NCBI GenBank assembly: GCA_038501625.1
Contig: JAZAYU010000061.1
Location: forward strand, 918,303-982,302
Direction of reading: 5' to 3'
Length of the DNA: 64,000 bases
Origin: Corbicula japonica
Lineage: Eukaryota; Mollusca; Bivalvia; Venerida; Cyrenidae
Below are positions 34,491 through 43,921 of this stretch, piece after piece. Position 1 is the stretch's first letter, and every line of letters starts with the position of its first letter. Made by a program: the position numbers and the translations under genes. The notes under the pieces are model-generated. The model was not told where the DNA came from. It saw only the letters and a list, made by a program, of their open reading frames with translations, and searched no databases.

Positions 34491-35576
34491 ATGCCCAGAA
34501 GTATCAGTCGCCTAAAGGAGAAAAATATTAGTGCTGCCGAGTACCAGTTCTGCCAGCGGATATGGATAGAAAGTGGCATGACAACCTTTCGTGATTTTTT
34601 AGTTTGGTACAACAATCTGGATGTCATGCCGTTTGTTGAAGCCGTGCGGCGTTTTCAAAGCTTCTACTTTGATAAGGGCATCGACGTCTTCAAAACGGCC
34701 ATCTCTGTACCGGGCATAGCTAGACAGTTGTTATTTCGAACCGCAAGAGCGCAAAATGTTACCTTTGCTCTGTTTGATCGTCAGAACTGTGATCTTTATC
34801 AAACCATCAAGCAGAACATCGTGGGAGGACCCAGCATTATCTTTTCTCGTCATCACTGCTCCGGAAAAACCCTAATACGCGGCCAAAAAAAGTGTGATGC
34901 AATTTTAGGGTTCGATGCCAATGCTCTGTACCTACAGTGTGTCGGTAGAGAAATGCCGGTAGGCCCTTTCGTTCGCCGTCGCGCTGACAATGACTTTAGA
35001 CCGGAGTTGAGAGACAAATATATGTCAGCTTATTATTGGATGGAGTGGTTGACACATACCCAAGGAATCAGAATTGAACATAAATTAAATACCGGTAGAG
35101 AAGTCAGAGTCGGAAAATACTTAGTAGATGGGTACTCACGAGCTAAGAATCCGGATGAAAACCCAATAGTGTACCAGTTTCACGGGTGTTATTGGCATGG
35201 GCATCTCTGCTATCTTACAAGAAACATCAAAGACGAGAAATGGAGAGCCAGAAGAGGGGATAAATTCAAGAAAACCCTGGAAATCACGGCCTCTTTGAAA
35301 AGAGAAAGTCACGTGGTAGAGATGTGGGAATGCCAGTTCAGGTATTATTGTCAAAAGAACCCGGCTATCTACGACTTCATCGACTCCATGCGTCCAGGAT
35401 TTTTTCAAAACCACAAAGGCAAAATCGATGAAAACAAGGTGTTGGATGGCATCATTAAAGGTGATCTTTTCGGGATGGTGGAGGTGGATATTGAAGCTCC
35501 AGCACCCCTCTATGACGCCTTACGAATATTTTCGGGAGATGTCACCGCTTTTCTGTACCGCAGAAATTCCGTATGA
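34491..35576 (+). pseudogene. PolB core fragment with motif A
   Basis: Longest intact piece of the polymerase (about 350 residues). It includes CNLVILDD-unrelated polymerase landmarks: DVFKTAISVPGIARQLLF, NIVGGPSIIFSRHH, GFDANALYL (catalytic Asp of motif A) and FHGCYWHGHLCYL. It opens at a chance ATG (34491) created by the upstream loss, and its last residues (from about 35520) are out of the original frame. Confidence 0.8.
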
Positions 35577-36009
35577 TGTTATTGGTGAGCATATGCAGCA
35601 ACAAATTGACAAATACAATTTAAGCAAAGCTCCCAGAAAACTTCTTGTCGGTGGTATGAGAGCGAAACAGATCCTTTTAGCCACACCCTTGCTGCAGTGG
35701 TATGTTAACCATGGCTTGGTGGTGACCAAAATCTATCAGGTGGTTGAGTTTCAAGCTCAAAGATGTTTTAAAGAATTTGTGAAAAACGTCAGCGACGCCA
35801 GACGATCTGGAGACAGCGATCCAGACACGGCGATAATTGCTGATACCATGAAGGTCATTGGCAACTCAGCATACGAGTCGTTGATTATGGACAAAACGAA
35901 ACATAGACAGATTAAGTACGTCCAGGGCGAAAATGAAGCCAGTCTCGAAATCAATAATCCCTTATTTCGGAAACTTGACTGCCTTGACCAAGAAGATTCT
36001 ACGAAATAG
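35490..36009 (+). pseudogene. PolB fragment with motif B
   Basis: Continues the polymerase in another frame: PRKLLVGGMRAKQILLATPL, then LQWYVNHGLVVTKIYQVVEF and KVIGNSAYESLIMDKTKHR. The motif B Gly-to-Glu change would disturb nucleotide binding. The frame ends at 36009; a last piece (KKKIKLDLPIQLGY) reads on in another frame to about 36060, then jumps straight to the thumb remnant. Confidence 0.75.
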
Positions 36010-36094
36010 AAATGGCTAAAAAAAAGATCAAACTAGATCTACCGATTCAACTCGGGTATTTACAGCAGAGAAACACAGAGAAACTCGAAATATG

Positions 36095-36426
36095 ACAAGC
36101 GAACGCCACGTCTATTTAAGCTCGAATACCAAGGGGGCGAGCTTATTGGTTTGTGCTCTAAAACCTATATCGTGAGGAAGACTAAGGTCGTTAAACCTTC
36201 AAGCACGCTATTGACGGCTTTTCGCCTTTTAAATCGAGCAAAGGGATTAAAAGTTCGCAAGTTTCGTCGGCGTACACGAACGGTTCACGAACACAAGTTC
36301 AGTTCCAAAGGCGTAAGCAAAACGAGTTCGAAAACTCCTATGACCAAATTCAGACACGTACTTAAAGAGTACATGGGTTCACGGATATTGTTTCACTTAT
36401 TTAAATATATATGGTTAGTAGATTAG
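36095..36426 (+). pseudogene. PolB thumb/C-terminal remnant
   Basis: Starts YDKRTPRLFKLEYQGGELIG then LCSKTY, the region that normally follows motif C in Polinton PolB, here directly abutting the pre-motif-C sequence. A later stretch has KFSSKGVSK and PMTKFRHVLKEYM. Ends about where the foreign block begins. Confidence 0.65.
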
Positions 36427-36604
36427 ACTGGCCTAAAAATTTCCGTCGGTCTCCGTCGATTTACCTGTGTACGTGCTATATGAAATGTGTATAAAGCACA
36501 CCTTTACAATAAGTTACGGACGAACTTCCGGATATTTCCGAAGGTCAAATCAAAAGTACAATCGTAAGTGACGTCACAAGAAGTACCCGTATTGTAAAAC
36601 AAAC

Positions 36605-36812
36605 ATGGCGAGCAGCGAGAGCGAAGCGAGTGATTTAGAATTGTACTGCTCTTCGGGTTCTGTGACAGACTACGACTCGAACGACGATAATGACAGTGAT
36701 ACTGGGGCTTTGCCTTATCAGTTTGAACCGGTCTGCAGGACGGGGAAAATAACAATGACTTGGACCCAGAAGATCCGGATAACAACGATGACAGGACACA
36801 ACATTTGGACTG
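36605..36812 (+). CDS. P2RX7_C gene exon 1 with internal frameshift
   Basis: ATG at 36605 gives MASSESEASDLELYCSSGSV and a second acidic stretch ending LPYQFEP. After about 36730 the sensible frame is another one (ENNNDLDPEDPDNNDDRTQH then LDW), which reaches the donor TG/GTAAAT in the phase exon 2 needs. The shift point lies between about 36725 and 36745. Could be a true lesion, a polymorphism or an assembly error. Confidence 0.7.
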
Positions 36813-38048
36813 GTAAATTGTGTTTCGTTAATTTTTTTTATTCTTTTGTGGGGGAATAAACGTTCGTGCTTGGAAAAGGTTTATTTAAAAAACGTATTTT
36901 AGGCAAATGATTGTGTTCGCTCAAATTGAGCAAAATATTCATGGGTCTGACGCGAAACTTCGTAAAAAGGCACAAGCCATGATTCAGGCCGGTTTTAACG
37001 AGCACATGCAGATATTTTCAGTGTTATAAATGGTTTATTTGATGAGTTTCAAATCTCTGTGAATATGGATTTCTACAAGTTTTCAGTCCTTAAAAAGGAT
37101 TTTTTTTACATACAGAAAGTAGACAGGGGCTATTTGACCTGTAAGTATTTTGCAGGTTCATGGAGTGATCCTCTGTTTGGACGATTGCAACCATTGATTA
37201 TAATTTATCTGCAAATAGAACAGTGTAAACAAAGATCAGGCTGTCAAGATGCACTGATCTGCGTCCACACTGGTTACAAGCTGTGAATTGTTAAAAAATG
37301 TTGCATTACTATTTTCAGGTGCCAATGTGGCCACTGTGCACAGATGCCGACTGTGACAGTGTGCAAATGTTGCAGGGAAATCGCAGTCATTCAGCAAAAG
37401 TTAGAGGAGTACAGACAAGAGACTGGTGCAGAGGTACAGTGCTTGACGGATCACCCTGGCTTTAGAACAGTATGCCTTCATCGGTTTGTTCTTGAGAATG
37501 CCTATTACCAGTACCGACAGCAGTATGGAGATTTCAATGCTGCTAGCATAAATGAGTAAGCTTATTTTCTGTTCACAGGTTTTTATACAATTTTAACATT
37601 TTTAAGGATTCACTTTTTTAATGAAAGCAAGTAAGTGTTTTATGATATGAGAATAAATGTGTGAAATCTCAGCTTTACCAATGACTTTATTTTTTTGGTA
37701 TAATGAATAGGCTTGTAACTTGTCTATGCCATTTCAAAAATACTAAGAGGGTCAGCATGTGTTGTAATGCATTTCATCTCATTAAATTCTTTTCAAATCC
37801 AAAATTCTAAATGCAAAACTTTTATTAAAAGTGGATAAAGTTTCTACATATTGAACAGCATTCAGGTTTCCTAATATATTCTTGTTAAATGTTTCAGGCA
37901 AAGGAGGTATGTTGCATACCGACAGTTGGCAAGGTGGTGTTGGGGTTATCTCGGAAAAGAGGTCAGAGTTGTGCTTCCAGCCTGTGCAGTGACACAAATA
38001 CGAGAGTGCTATCCTTCACAGGAGTACAAAGGCTATCAGGATCCTTAA
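36605..38048 (+). CDS. P2RX7_C-type domain protein (P2X7 intracellular-domain-like), three exons, one frame error
   Basis: Exon 1 gives an acidic N-terminus; exons 2 and 3 encode the Cys-rich domain seen at the C-terminus of P2X7 receptors and in many stand-alone invertebrate proteins. Marks are CQCGHCAQMPTVTVCKCCRE, HPGFRTVCL, YYQYRQQYGD, and ARWCWGYLGKEVRVVLPACA with VTQIRECYP near the end. Exon joins are clean (TG/GTAAAT, AATGA/GTAAGC). Exon 1 has 208 coding bases; to enter exon 2 in phase it would need 3n+2, so it is one base short. The acidic run right before its donor reads in the +1 frame relative to the start. No channel or membrane part is present. A polyadenylation signal AATAAA lies at 38132-38137. 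The domain binds Zn and GDP/GTP in mammalian P2X7; the role of stand-alone forms is unknown to me. Confidence 0.75.
37319..37555 (+). CDS. P2RX7_C gene exon 2
   Basis: 237 bases, acceptor CTATTTTCAG, donor AATGA/GTAAGC. Encodes most Cys residues of the domain (CQCGHC, CKCC, C in EVQCLTDHPGF and VCLHRF), matching the zinc-binding pattern of the family. Confidence 0.85.
37898..38048 (+). CDS. P2RX7_C gene exon 3
   Basis: 151 bases, acceptor AATGTTTCAG, stop TAA 38046-38048. Reads QRRYVAYRQLARWCWGYLGK then VRVVLPACAVTQIRECYPS, the conserved C-terminal core of the domain. A competing frame is also open here but lacks the family pattern. Confidence 0.85.
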
Positions 38049-39224
38049 TAAAGTTGACTGTGCCCGAGTGATACTGTTGAACATATGTATTTATATACAT
38101 ATATATTTCTTCTTGTAGTTCATTTTCTGGTAATAAAACTTAAGTTACATGTTAAATTTTCGTATTATTTGTCTGGTAACAATTTACATAATTAAAAAAT
38201 CTTTAAAAGGAGAGAAACATTTTAATTCCGTGGACAGTTTTGGCTGTTGTCAAACTACAGTAGACACACATTCAGGTGCCATTTGACCCGGTAAATAAGG
38301 GGTATTTTGGGTATTGATTGGCCGAATCCCCGATAATATCAAAATGACCCTTGAGGTTCTGAAGCTAGTGGAACACAGAATGAACCGAGATGGGGAACCA
38401 TTATATCTCCAGCTTCGGTTGAAATGGAAATAGTCCATCAGAACAATTACTGTTGTACCATTTAATTTCGCAGGGAACAAATTTCGCGCAAACGACATAA
38501 GTGACATTTTCACGAGGGCTTTAATTCGCGCACTTGTATTTTTTCTTATAAGACTAGATATTCAATGGTTTGATTTCGCCCACAAATCCCTAGCGCAAAA
38601 TACGGGAAAATTAGACCACTGCGAAATTTAATGATACCACAGTAACCATTTCAACCAATCATGGTTCCACGATAACAGTAACATGTTGGCTATTAACCAG
38701 TAGGACATGAAATTTGGCATGCTGAGATCTGAGTCTGGTCCCCAACTTCAGACTTGTAACCTTTACACTTGGTATTTTATTAGCAAACACCTGTCTGTAA
38801 TTACTGCCTATTATTTTGTAAGGATAGTTCCGAAATAATGACTAACAGGGTCTAAACGTTCCAGATGTAAAAAGGCAGTCATTAAGTCACAATAAGTGTG
38901 ACATATGGCAGCGGGTTTCTTTTCAGAAATAAACAGTTGAACAGCATCACCAAATTTAGACGAAAATGCCTAGTGTGGTGTTTAAATAATGTAACCTAAA
39001 TTAGTTTTCAAAATTTGATTTGCATACAAGTTTTTATTTGCTGAGAGGGAAGGCACTATGAAGTATGGCTTTTCTAGATTTGCTTACTGGTTTTTGTATG
39101 CAAAAGAGTAAATGTTTGGTTATAAATGTAAAAATTAGCAAACAAAAGCTATCATTATAATATTTAATTATCAAGATAAATATCTCAGAAGGCAATTTAA
39201 TTGATTCTTCAAACTATTTATATA

Positions 39225-39310
<86 letters not shown>

Positions 39311-39557
39311 CAACATGGTAATGTTCATCTTGCAACTACCTAATAACTTGATTGTTATCATTACATACATCTCAAAGTAAATGTGGCCAGTGCCTCAGTT
39401 TTGTTGGCAATAAAATGGATATAATATAAGTTGATTGTTAAAACTATTCCTACATTCCTCTATGTACATATTAACACAGCACTGAATTTTTTTATATACA
39501 ACAACCCTACAAGCAGCTAAGTAAATGTCACTTTTTCATCTTTTTTGAATCTTGATG
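38049..39557. other. Gene-free spacer between convergent gene pieces
   Basis: AT-rich, with the polyadenylation signal of the P2RX7_C gene at 38132 and a (TA)n run at about 39226-39306. A GAGTCTGGTCCCCA stretch near 38730 may be a remnant of the GAGACTGG foldback family. No exon recognised. Confidence 0.55.
39226..39306. repeat. (TA)n microsatellite
   Basis: About 40 uninterrupted TA units, preceded by a few TATATTTA variants. Confidence 0.95.
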
Positions 39558-39848
39558 TCAAAGACGCCAGTGCTTCCGTCTTGTTTGGCTTTCTCTTAGA
39601 TGATGAAAGGGGTGGGGGGCTGGACTGAAGACTTGAATTAATTGTTTTCCTTCACAAACTTTCACTGTTTCTTGGAGAAGTTCCATCACATAACTAAATG
39701 TCATTTCTTCTCTGCACAATTTTACGGTATATTCATCTTTTTTTTTTTGTATTTAGGAAACAGAATTTTCACTTGTGGTTTTCCATCTTTGCCAATTTTT
39801 ACTTCCCTCTTCAAGTTTTCACCAAAGTGTAGGGCTGCTAGTTGTTGC
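39558..39848 (-). pseudogene. Last-exon fragment of a convergent unknown gene, frameshifted at an A run
   Basis: Minus-strand exon with acceptor TTCTTTTGCAG. It begins QQLAALHFGENLKREVKIGK and reads to FPKYKKK, where a run of 11 A (39740-39750) puts the frame onto a TAA. One base more would continue into a sensible stretch EYTVKLCREEMTFSYVMELL. I recall similar C-terminal ends on uncharacterised invertebrate proteins, but cannot name the family. With the P2RX7_C gene it forms a tail-to-tail pair; both have a single-base error. Upstream exons should lie above 39850 but were not found, so the gene is truncated. Confidence 0.5.
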
Positions 39849-40143
39849 CTGCAAAAGAATATTCAGACTTGAGTTGATTATTAATATAAGCCCTTACTCC
39901 AAGGATATGTGTTATTTTCTAAGGCAGTAAGGGTGACTATAAATCCTATTCAGATGTACTGGCTGATCAGAATCTACACTGGTGGCACAGGCAAACAGAT
40001 GTATCAATGGAGTAAATGGTAATAAAGAACATCCTTAAAATGAAAATATTGGAGTAGAAAGAGTTATATATTTTTTACAAATCTTACAATAAAGATGAAT
40101 GATGTTAGCTTATATTATCCTCAAAATGGATTGATGAATCTTT

Positions 40144-40360
40144 TTACCTGGTTTAAACCCCAAGTGGCAATTTGTTTTGCCACTGACTGTTCCAAGGCGG
40201 TATCCCCAAAGGTTCTCTTCTTTGTTAATTGTTTGTGGCGTCCTATTTGAATTGACATACATAATATAAATCATGCGCTCTCTCTCTCTTCCTCTCTTCT
40301 TTTTCGCTGCGTGGGGAGGCTGTGTTTTTTGAGTGTGGCGATTCCTGATATGCATATATT
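40144..40360 (-). repeat. Dispersed repeat, inverted copy 4
   Basis: Inverted copy of the family at 9002-9160, 11637-11866 and 19079-19318; reads GTTTAAACCCCAAGTGGCAA at one end and GCGTGGGGAGGCTGTGT at the other. A host repeat inside the Polinton interval supports the view that 36.4-40.4 kb is inserted material. Confidence 0.65.
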
Positions 40361-40406
40361 GCTTTTTTTAAGTGCTTAGTTATTAGTTGTACTTAACTAT
40401 AAATAG

Positions 40407-40655
40407 GTTCTGAAACCACAAAGTGGACGTAATTGTGGCTTCAGAGTACGCCAAAATACGATTTTCACGTACACCCAAGAGAGGAGGGGCTTCTCTTACT
40501 TTTACTGCAATAGAAAAGTTTTAAATGACGGTATTCATACTTTACCGCTCGACATCACACTTTGTCCGCTACCACAGCGACCGGAAGTCAATGATCAGGA
40601 GGTCATTGACGCATTAGTAACTTTGCTACAGGAGAACGATGATAACAGTGTATAA
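40407..40655 (+). CDS. Possible small Polinton ORF or exon
   Basis: 83 open codons ending TAA 40653-40655, just before the ATPase gene. Contains GFSYFYCNRKVLNDGIHTLP then an acidic end LLQENDDNSV. It has no ATG; an acceptor TGTGGCTTCAG ends at 40444, so it may be the last exon of a gene whose start was lost to the inserted block. Function not recognised. Confidence 0.35.
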   Translation, partial: VLKPQSGRNCGFRVRQNTIFTYTQERRGFSYFYCNRKVLNDGIHTLPLDITLCPLPQRPEVNDQEVIDALVTLLQENDDNSV

Positions 40656-40690
40656 AATAGCATAAACAGGATATAATTTTATTTTCAAAG

Positions 40691-41335
40691 ATGTATCTCT
40701 TCCCGGAATGCACGTCAGTCGTAGTATCCGGTGCTACCTGTAGCGGTAAGACGACGTGGGTTTTTCGCCTTTTGCGACATAAAGACGATATGTTTGCAAG
40801 TCCGCCGCAAAAAGTGTTGTATTGCTACAGTATGTTCCAACCGCTGTTTGATCAAATGGAGAGAGAACTACCATTTATCAAGTTTCACCAAGGATTGCCT
40901 TCGGAAGAAGAACTAACTCAGCTTGCGCACGAGGGAGATTGCAATTTAGTGATTCTTGACGATGTAATGGATAGTGTGACATCATCAGGAGAAATGGAAA
41001 AATTGTTTGTAAAAGGAATGCATCATAGACATCTTAGCGTTCTATACTTAAACCAGAATTTGTATTGTAAAGGAAAATACAGTCGCACCATTAATTTAAA
41101 TACACACATATATGTGTTGATGAAAAACCCGAGAGATGTGTCACAATTGCAGTGCCTAGCCCGGCAAGCTTTCCTAGGAAAAAGCGCGTTTCTCATGGAA
41201 GCTTTTAAAGACGCTACATCATCGCCATACGGCTATCTAGTGTTATATTTCTCTCCAGCTATTACAGAAGATGCATACAGAGTTCGAACCAAGATTTTGC
41301 CGGACGAAGATACAATTGTCTATCAGCCCTTATAA
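40691..41335 (+). CDS. Polinton packaging ATPase (FtsK/HerA, A32-like)
   Basis: 214 residues, intact. Walker A is GATCSGKTTW at residues 14-23 (Lys20), Walker B LVILDDVMD near residues 84-92, and a sensor-like LYLNQNLY near residue 117. This gene in Polintons and related viruses is taken to drive DNA into the capsid with ATP. Length fits the family (about 200-240). The ATG is the first in frame and lies 35 bases after the previous ORF. Next gene 65 bases downstream on the same strand. Confidence 0.9.
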   Translation: MYLFPECTSVVVSGATCSGKTTWVFRLLRHKDDMFASPPQKVLYCYSMFQPLFDQMERELPFIKFHQGLPSEEELTQLAHEGDCNLVILDDVMDSVTSSGEMEKLFVKGMHHRHLSVLYLNQNLYCKGKYSRTINLNTHIYVLMKNPRDVSQLQCLARQAFLGKSAFLMEAFKDATSSPYGYLVLYFSPAITEDAYRVRTKILPDEDTIVYQPL

Positions 41336-41400
41336 AAAGGGGGATAGTTTCTTCAAAGATTTCATACATTTGACAGACTTTGTGACATAAAGGTCTCACC

Positions 41401-41967
41401 ATGCAGAAAATGGTGTTGTTACCCTTTGATAGATACCGTCGCCTCTTATCATCTCATCCAGAAACCTGCAGTGAAAAGGTGATAGAAGACAATTCATCCG
41501 GACGAGTCGCATCGAACTATTTAGAGCAGGACGCAGAAAAAACTAATCTGGTCACAGACAACGATTTATCTGCTGATAAGTTAGTGAGCTTGTTTCCTAA
41601 AACGCTACAAGGTCGAGCGCGTGCATTGTTCACATACATTCTTCCATACATCAGTTGGAACAAGAAAGGGGAAGTTATCATATCCGGAGAAACGATCACC
41701 GGTTCAAATATCGTGGACCTGATAAAAGTGCAGTTAAAAGATTACAAAGATTTTCGTCCGACGGGAGTTCGGGAATTCGAAGCGGCGCTGACACATATCA
41801 ACATACCGCACAGCTTTCTATCTGCTTCAAGACGGTTTCAGACTGGGGGATCAGTTCTTCCGCCACCACCGGGCATTCCGGTCAAAAGAAAACGGACAAA
41901 GCAAATCAACTCTTCTGTACAAGGTCGAAATACAAAAGAACAGAAGATCAAATGGCTCCGACTATGA
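41401..41967 (+). CDS. Conserved Polinton protein of unknown function
   Basis: 188 residues, start MQKMVLLPFDRYRRLLSSHP. The middle is predicted helical and includes LQGRARALFTYILPYISWNK and IVDLIKVQLKDYKDF; the end is basic and proline-rich (GGSVLPPPPGIPVKRKRTKQ), with a nuclear-localisation-like KRKR. Its last 16 bases overlap the integrase start. It resembles the uncharacterised ORF often found next to the integrase in animal Polintons; that is from memory. Confidence 0.65.
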   Translation: MQKMVLLPFDRYRRLLSSHPETCSEKVIEDNSSGRVASNYLEQDAEKTNLVTDNDLSADKLVSLFPKTLQGRARALFTYILPYISWNKKGEVIISGETITGSNIVDLIKVQLKDYKDFRPTGVREFEAALTHINIPHSFLSASRRFQTGGSVLPPPPGIPVKRKRTKQINSSVQGRNTKEQKIKWLRL

Positions 41968-43088
41968 AATACCAGGATTACCTTAAAAGCATATACTACG
42001 ATCCAATTCACGCCGCCGCTTATAGCGGAGTTGAAAAGTTATACAGAGCCGTGAGAAAGGAAGGTAGATTTGTAATCAGCAGAAAGAAAATCAATGACTG
42101 GCTTTTAAAACAGGAAGATTATGCCGTACACAGAGAAGAACGCGGGAAATTTAAACGTAGGCGAGTAGTTTCCCCTTATGTGGACTATCAGTGGGACGTG
42201 GATACTGCAAATATGGAGTATTATAAAAAGCAGAATGACGGCTACTCTTATTTTCTGCTCGCTGTAGACATACTTTCCAAGTTTGTATGGACAGTGGCTT
42301 TGCGCACCAAGACCGGCAAAGAAATGGTACAGGCAGTTAAACAGATATTTGCACAAGGAAGAAAACCTTCAAATATTAGAAGTGATAAAGGGACTGAATT
42401 CTCCAACAAAGATGTTAAAAAACTTTTAAGCGAGAACAACTTGAATTATTTCGTTACTCAGAATGTGGTAAAGGCCTCTTACGCTGAACGTGCAATCAAA
42501 ACAATCAAGGGACGACTGGTGCGATACATGACACATAATCAAGTTCACAGATGGATAGATGTTCTTCAGAGCATAACAGAGAGTTACAATAAGACTTACC
42601 ACCGTTCCATCAAAAGAGCGCCGCAAAATGTAAAGCAGAGTGATTCTTTAGAATTATGGAAACTTCAATACGATAAAAGCCCTACACTAGTCAAAAAGAA
42701 AACACCGAAATTGATGGATTTCAAGTATAAAGTCAGCGAACTGGTGCGAGTTTCTTATACGCGCATACCATTTCAGCGAGAATACGATGAGCGCTGGTCG
42801 AGAGAGTTATTTGTGATTAATAAACGTTTTATGAGAGAAAGCATTCCTCAGTATCAATTGAAAGATTATGCGGGAGAAATTGTGATTGGCACTTTTTATC
42901 AGAATCAGTTGAAAAAAGCATATGAACAAGACATTTACCTAGTGGAAAGAGTGCTACGAACTAAAACACGCGGAGAACAAAAGCAGTATTTGGTAAGGTG
43001 GAAAGGTTGGCCTCCAAAGTACGATACGTGGATAGGCGAAGAGGATTTAAAAAGTTTAAATAGCGTGGATAAAAAGCAGTCCGTTTGA
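41952..43088 (+). CDS. Polinton integrase (DDE, with chromodomain)
   Basis: 378 residues from ATG 41952. Core with QWDVDTANM (first Asp), IRSDKGTEF (second Asp) and ASYAERAIKT (Glu), the last two about 33 residues apart by my count; YFLLAVDILSKFVW is the rve beta-strand pattern. The C-terminus has QYLVRWKGWPPKYDTWI, a chromodomain, which can steer insertion to particular chromatin. It inserts Polinton DNA in a retroviral-like reaction. The frame is open further upstream (to about 41655), but that part overlaps the previous gene in another frame, so the ATG at 41952 is chosen. No frame break. Confidence 0.9.
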   Translation: MAPTMKYQDYLKSIYYDPIHAAAYSGVEKLYRAVRKEGRFVISRKKINDWLLKQEDYAVHREERGKFKRRRVVSPYVDYQWDVDTANMEYYKKQNDGYSYFLLAVDILSKFVWTVALRTKTGKEMVQAVKQIFAQGRKPSNIRSDKGTEFSNKDVKKLLSENNLNYFVTQNVVKASYAERAIKTIKGRLVRYMTHNQVHRWIDVLQSITESYNKTYHRSIKRAPQNVKQSDSLELWKLQYDKSPTLVKKKTPKLMDFKYKVSELVRVSYTRIPFQREYDERWSRELFVINKRFMRESIPQYQLKDYAGEIVIGTFYQNQLKKAYEQDIYLVERVLRTKTRGEQKQYLVRWKGWPPKYDTWIGEEDLKSLNSVDKKQSV

Positions 43089-43106
43089 ACTCATAATATA
43101 GCAAAC

Positions 43107-43418
43107 ATGAAGGTTGAAAAACATTTAGCGTTACTGGAATTTCTCACATATTCAACGATTGAGCAGCGCAAAGTTATAATAAAAGCCCTAACAGAGGAAC
43201 AATTGAAAGTCGTGTTGGAAGCCATTTAAAATGTCTTATTTGGTACGTGTCCCATTGAGAAGGCACTTAAAAAGAAATTGTCAAGTAACAAAACAGTTAT
43301 TCGACGGCTGGTTTCTAAGGATCTCACACCAAAACAACAACAAAGGTTACTTAAAAAGCACAGCGACTTGTTACCGTTTTTGTTGAAACCCGTCTTGGAG
43401 ATGTTCAAATCAACATGA
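43107..43418 (+). pseudogene. Small basic Polinton protein with one in-frame stop
   Basis: From ATG 43107 a 104-codon frame is open apart from TAA 43227-43229 after 40 codons. The first part (KHLALLEFLTYSTIEQRKVI) and the part behind the stop (KKKLSSNKTVIRRLVSKDLT) together have the size and basic, helical look of a small ORF common in molluscan Polintons (from memory). The terminal TGA overlaps the next ATG as ATGA, an arrangement expected for a once-coding unit. The 40-codon peptide could still be made. Confidence 0.6.
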
Positions 43419-43921
43419 TGAGTGACATTTACATTTACGTGCAAAGTGATGAAAGCAACAACTATTTTTCGGAAAACCAAACTAGCCATTTCAAAGTGCA
43501 TTTAAAGGTACCTATATATTTAGAGGGCACCTGGAAAGTGGCATTAGTCGATTTTCGCGCCACAGAAAACGCTTCTACCAAAACCAGTGACGGACTTTAC
43601 ATATATTCGGATGTTTGCGGAGAAAGCATCGTGAAAGGAGAGGCACGACCCTTGCTAAGACGTTTAGAAAAAAACAAGAAAAGCCAGTGGGACCACACGC
43701 TAGACAGTCCCTACTACGTGCCTGTGAGAAGGAAAGAAATTCGGGAATTCACTATATATATAAAACAAGAGAACGACACGTTTGCGACAGATTTAGTGAA
43801 ACCTGTGCGCGGGAACGCGGGCGTGTGTGATACCGATCGAAGATTCCAAAACATCGCGAGAAAGGAAACAACTGACAATTCGTGCCGTTTTACCGTCAGA
43901 ACAAACGGCGGCAATAGCTAA
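43415..43921 (+). CDS. Polinton minor capsid (penton-like) protein, C-terminus probably shifted
   Basis: 168 residues. Beta-rich N-terminus with IYIYVQSDESNNYFSENQTS and LEGTWKVALVDF, the pattern of the single-jelly-roll minor capsid (penton base-like) proteins of Polintons and virophages. After about residue 130 (DLVKPV) the sequence becomes low-complexity and arginine-rich, overlapping another open frame at 43827-44087, which suggests a frame change near 43800. Start overlaps the previous stop (ATGA). Confidence 0.65.
   Translation: MMSDIYIYVQSDESNNYFSENQTSHFKVHLKVPIYLEGTWKVALVDFRATENASTKTSDGLYIYSDVCGESIVKGEARPLLRRLEKNKKSQWDHTLDSPYYVPVRRKEIREFTIYIKQENDTFATDLVKPVRGNAGVCDTDRRFQNIARKETTDNSCRFTVRTNGGNS

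Larger units (their letters stand above)
32688..36426 (+). pseudogene. PolB: Polinton zinc-finger plus DNA polymerase B gene, decayed
   Basis: The gene starts with three exons (32688-32795, 32942-33004, 33156 on) coding C2H2 zinc fingers, and runs into the polymerase. Polymerase marks seen are YQFHGCYWHGH (a Polinton PolB hallmark), motif A as GFDANALYL (about 34910-34936) and motif B as KVIGNSAYESLI (35851-35886; the family normally has Gly where Glu stands). A thumb-region remnant lies at about 36095-36400. Breaks are an in-frame stop at 34014-34016, a one-base frame change at the A-run near 34160-34170, a stop at 34451-34453, a loss of sequence near 34485-34500 where the 3'-5' exonuclease domain is expected, a frame change near 35490-35530 and a loss near 36060-36095 where motif C (YxDTDS) is expected. 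Without motif C and exonuclease the enzyme cannot copy DNA. Confidence 0.85.

Noticed and set aside
41655..41951. Extended N-terminus for the integrase
   Set aside because: Open but overlaps the preceding gene in another frame and is low complexity; the ATG at 41952 fits the family start.
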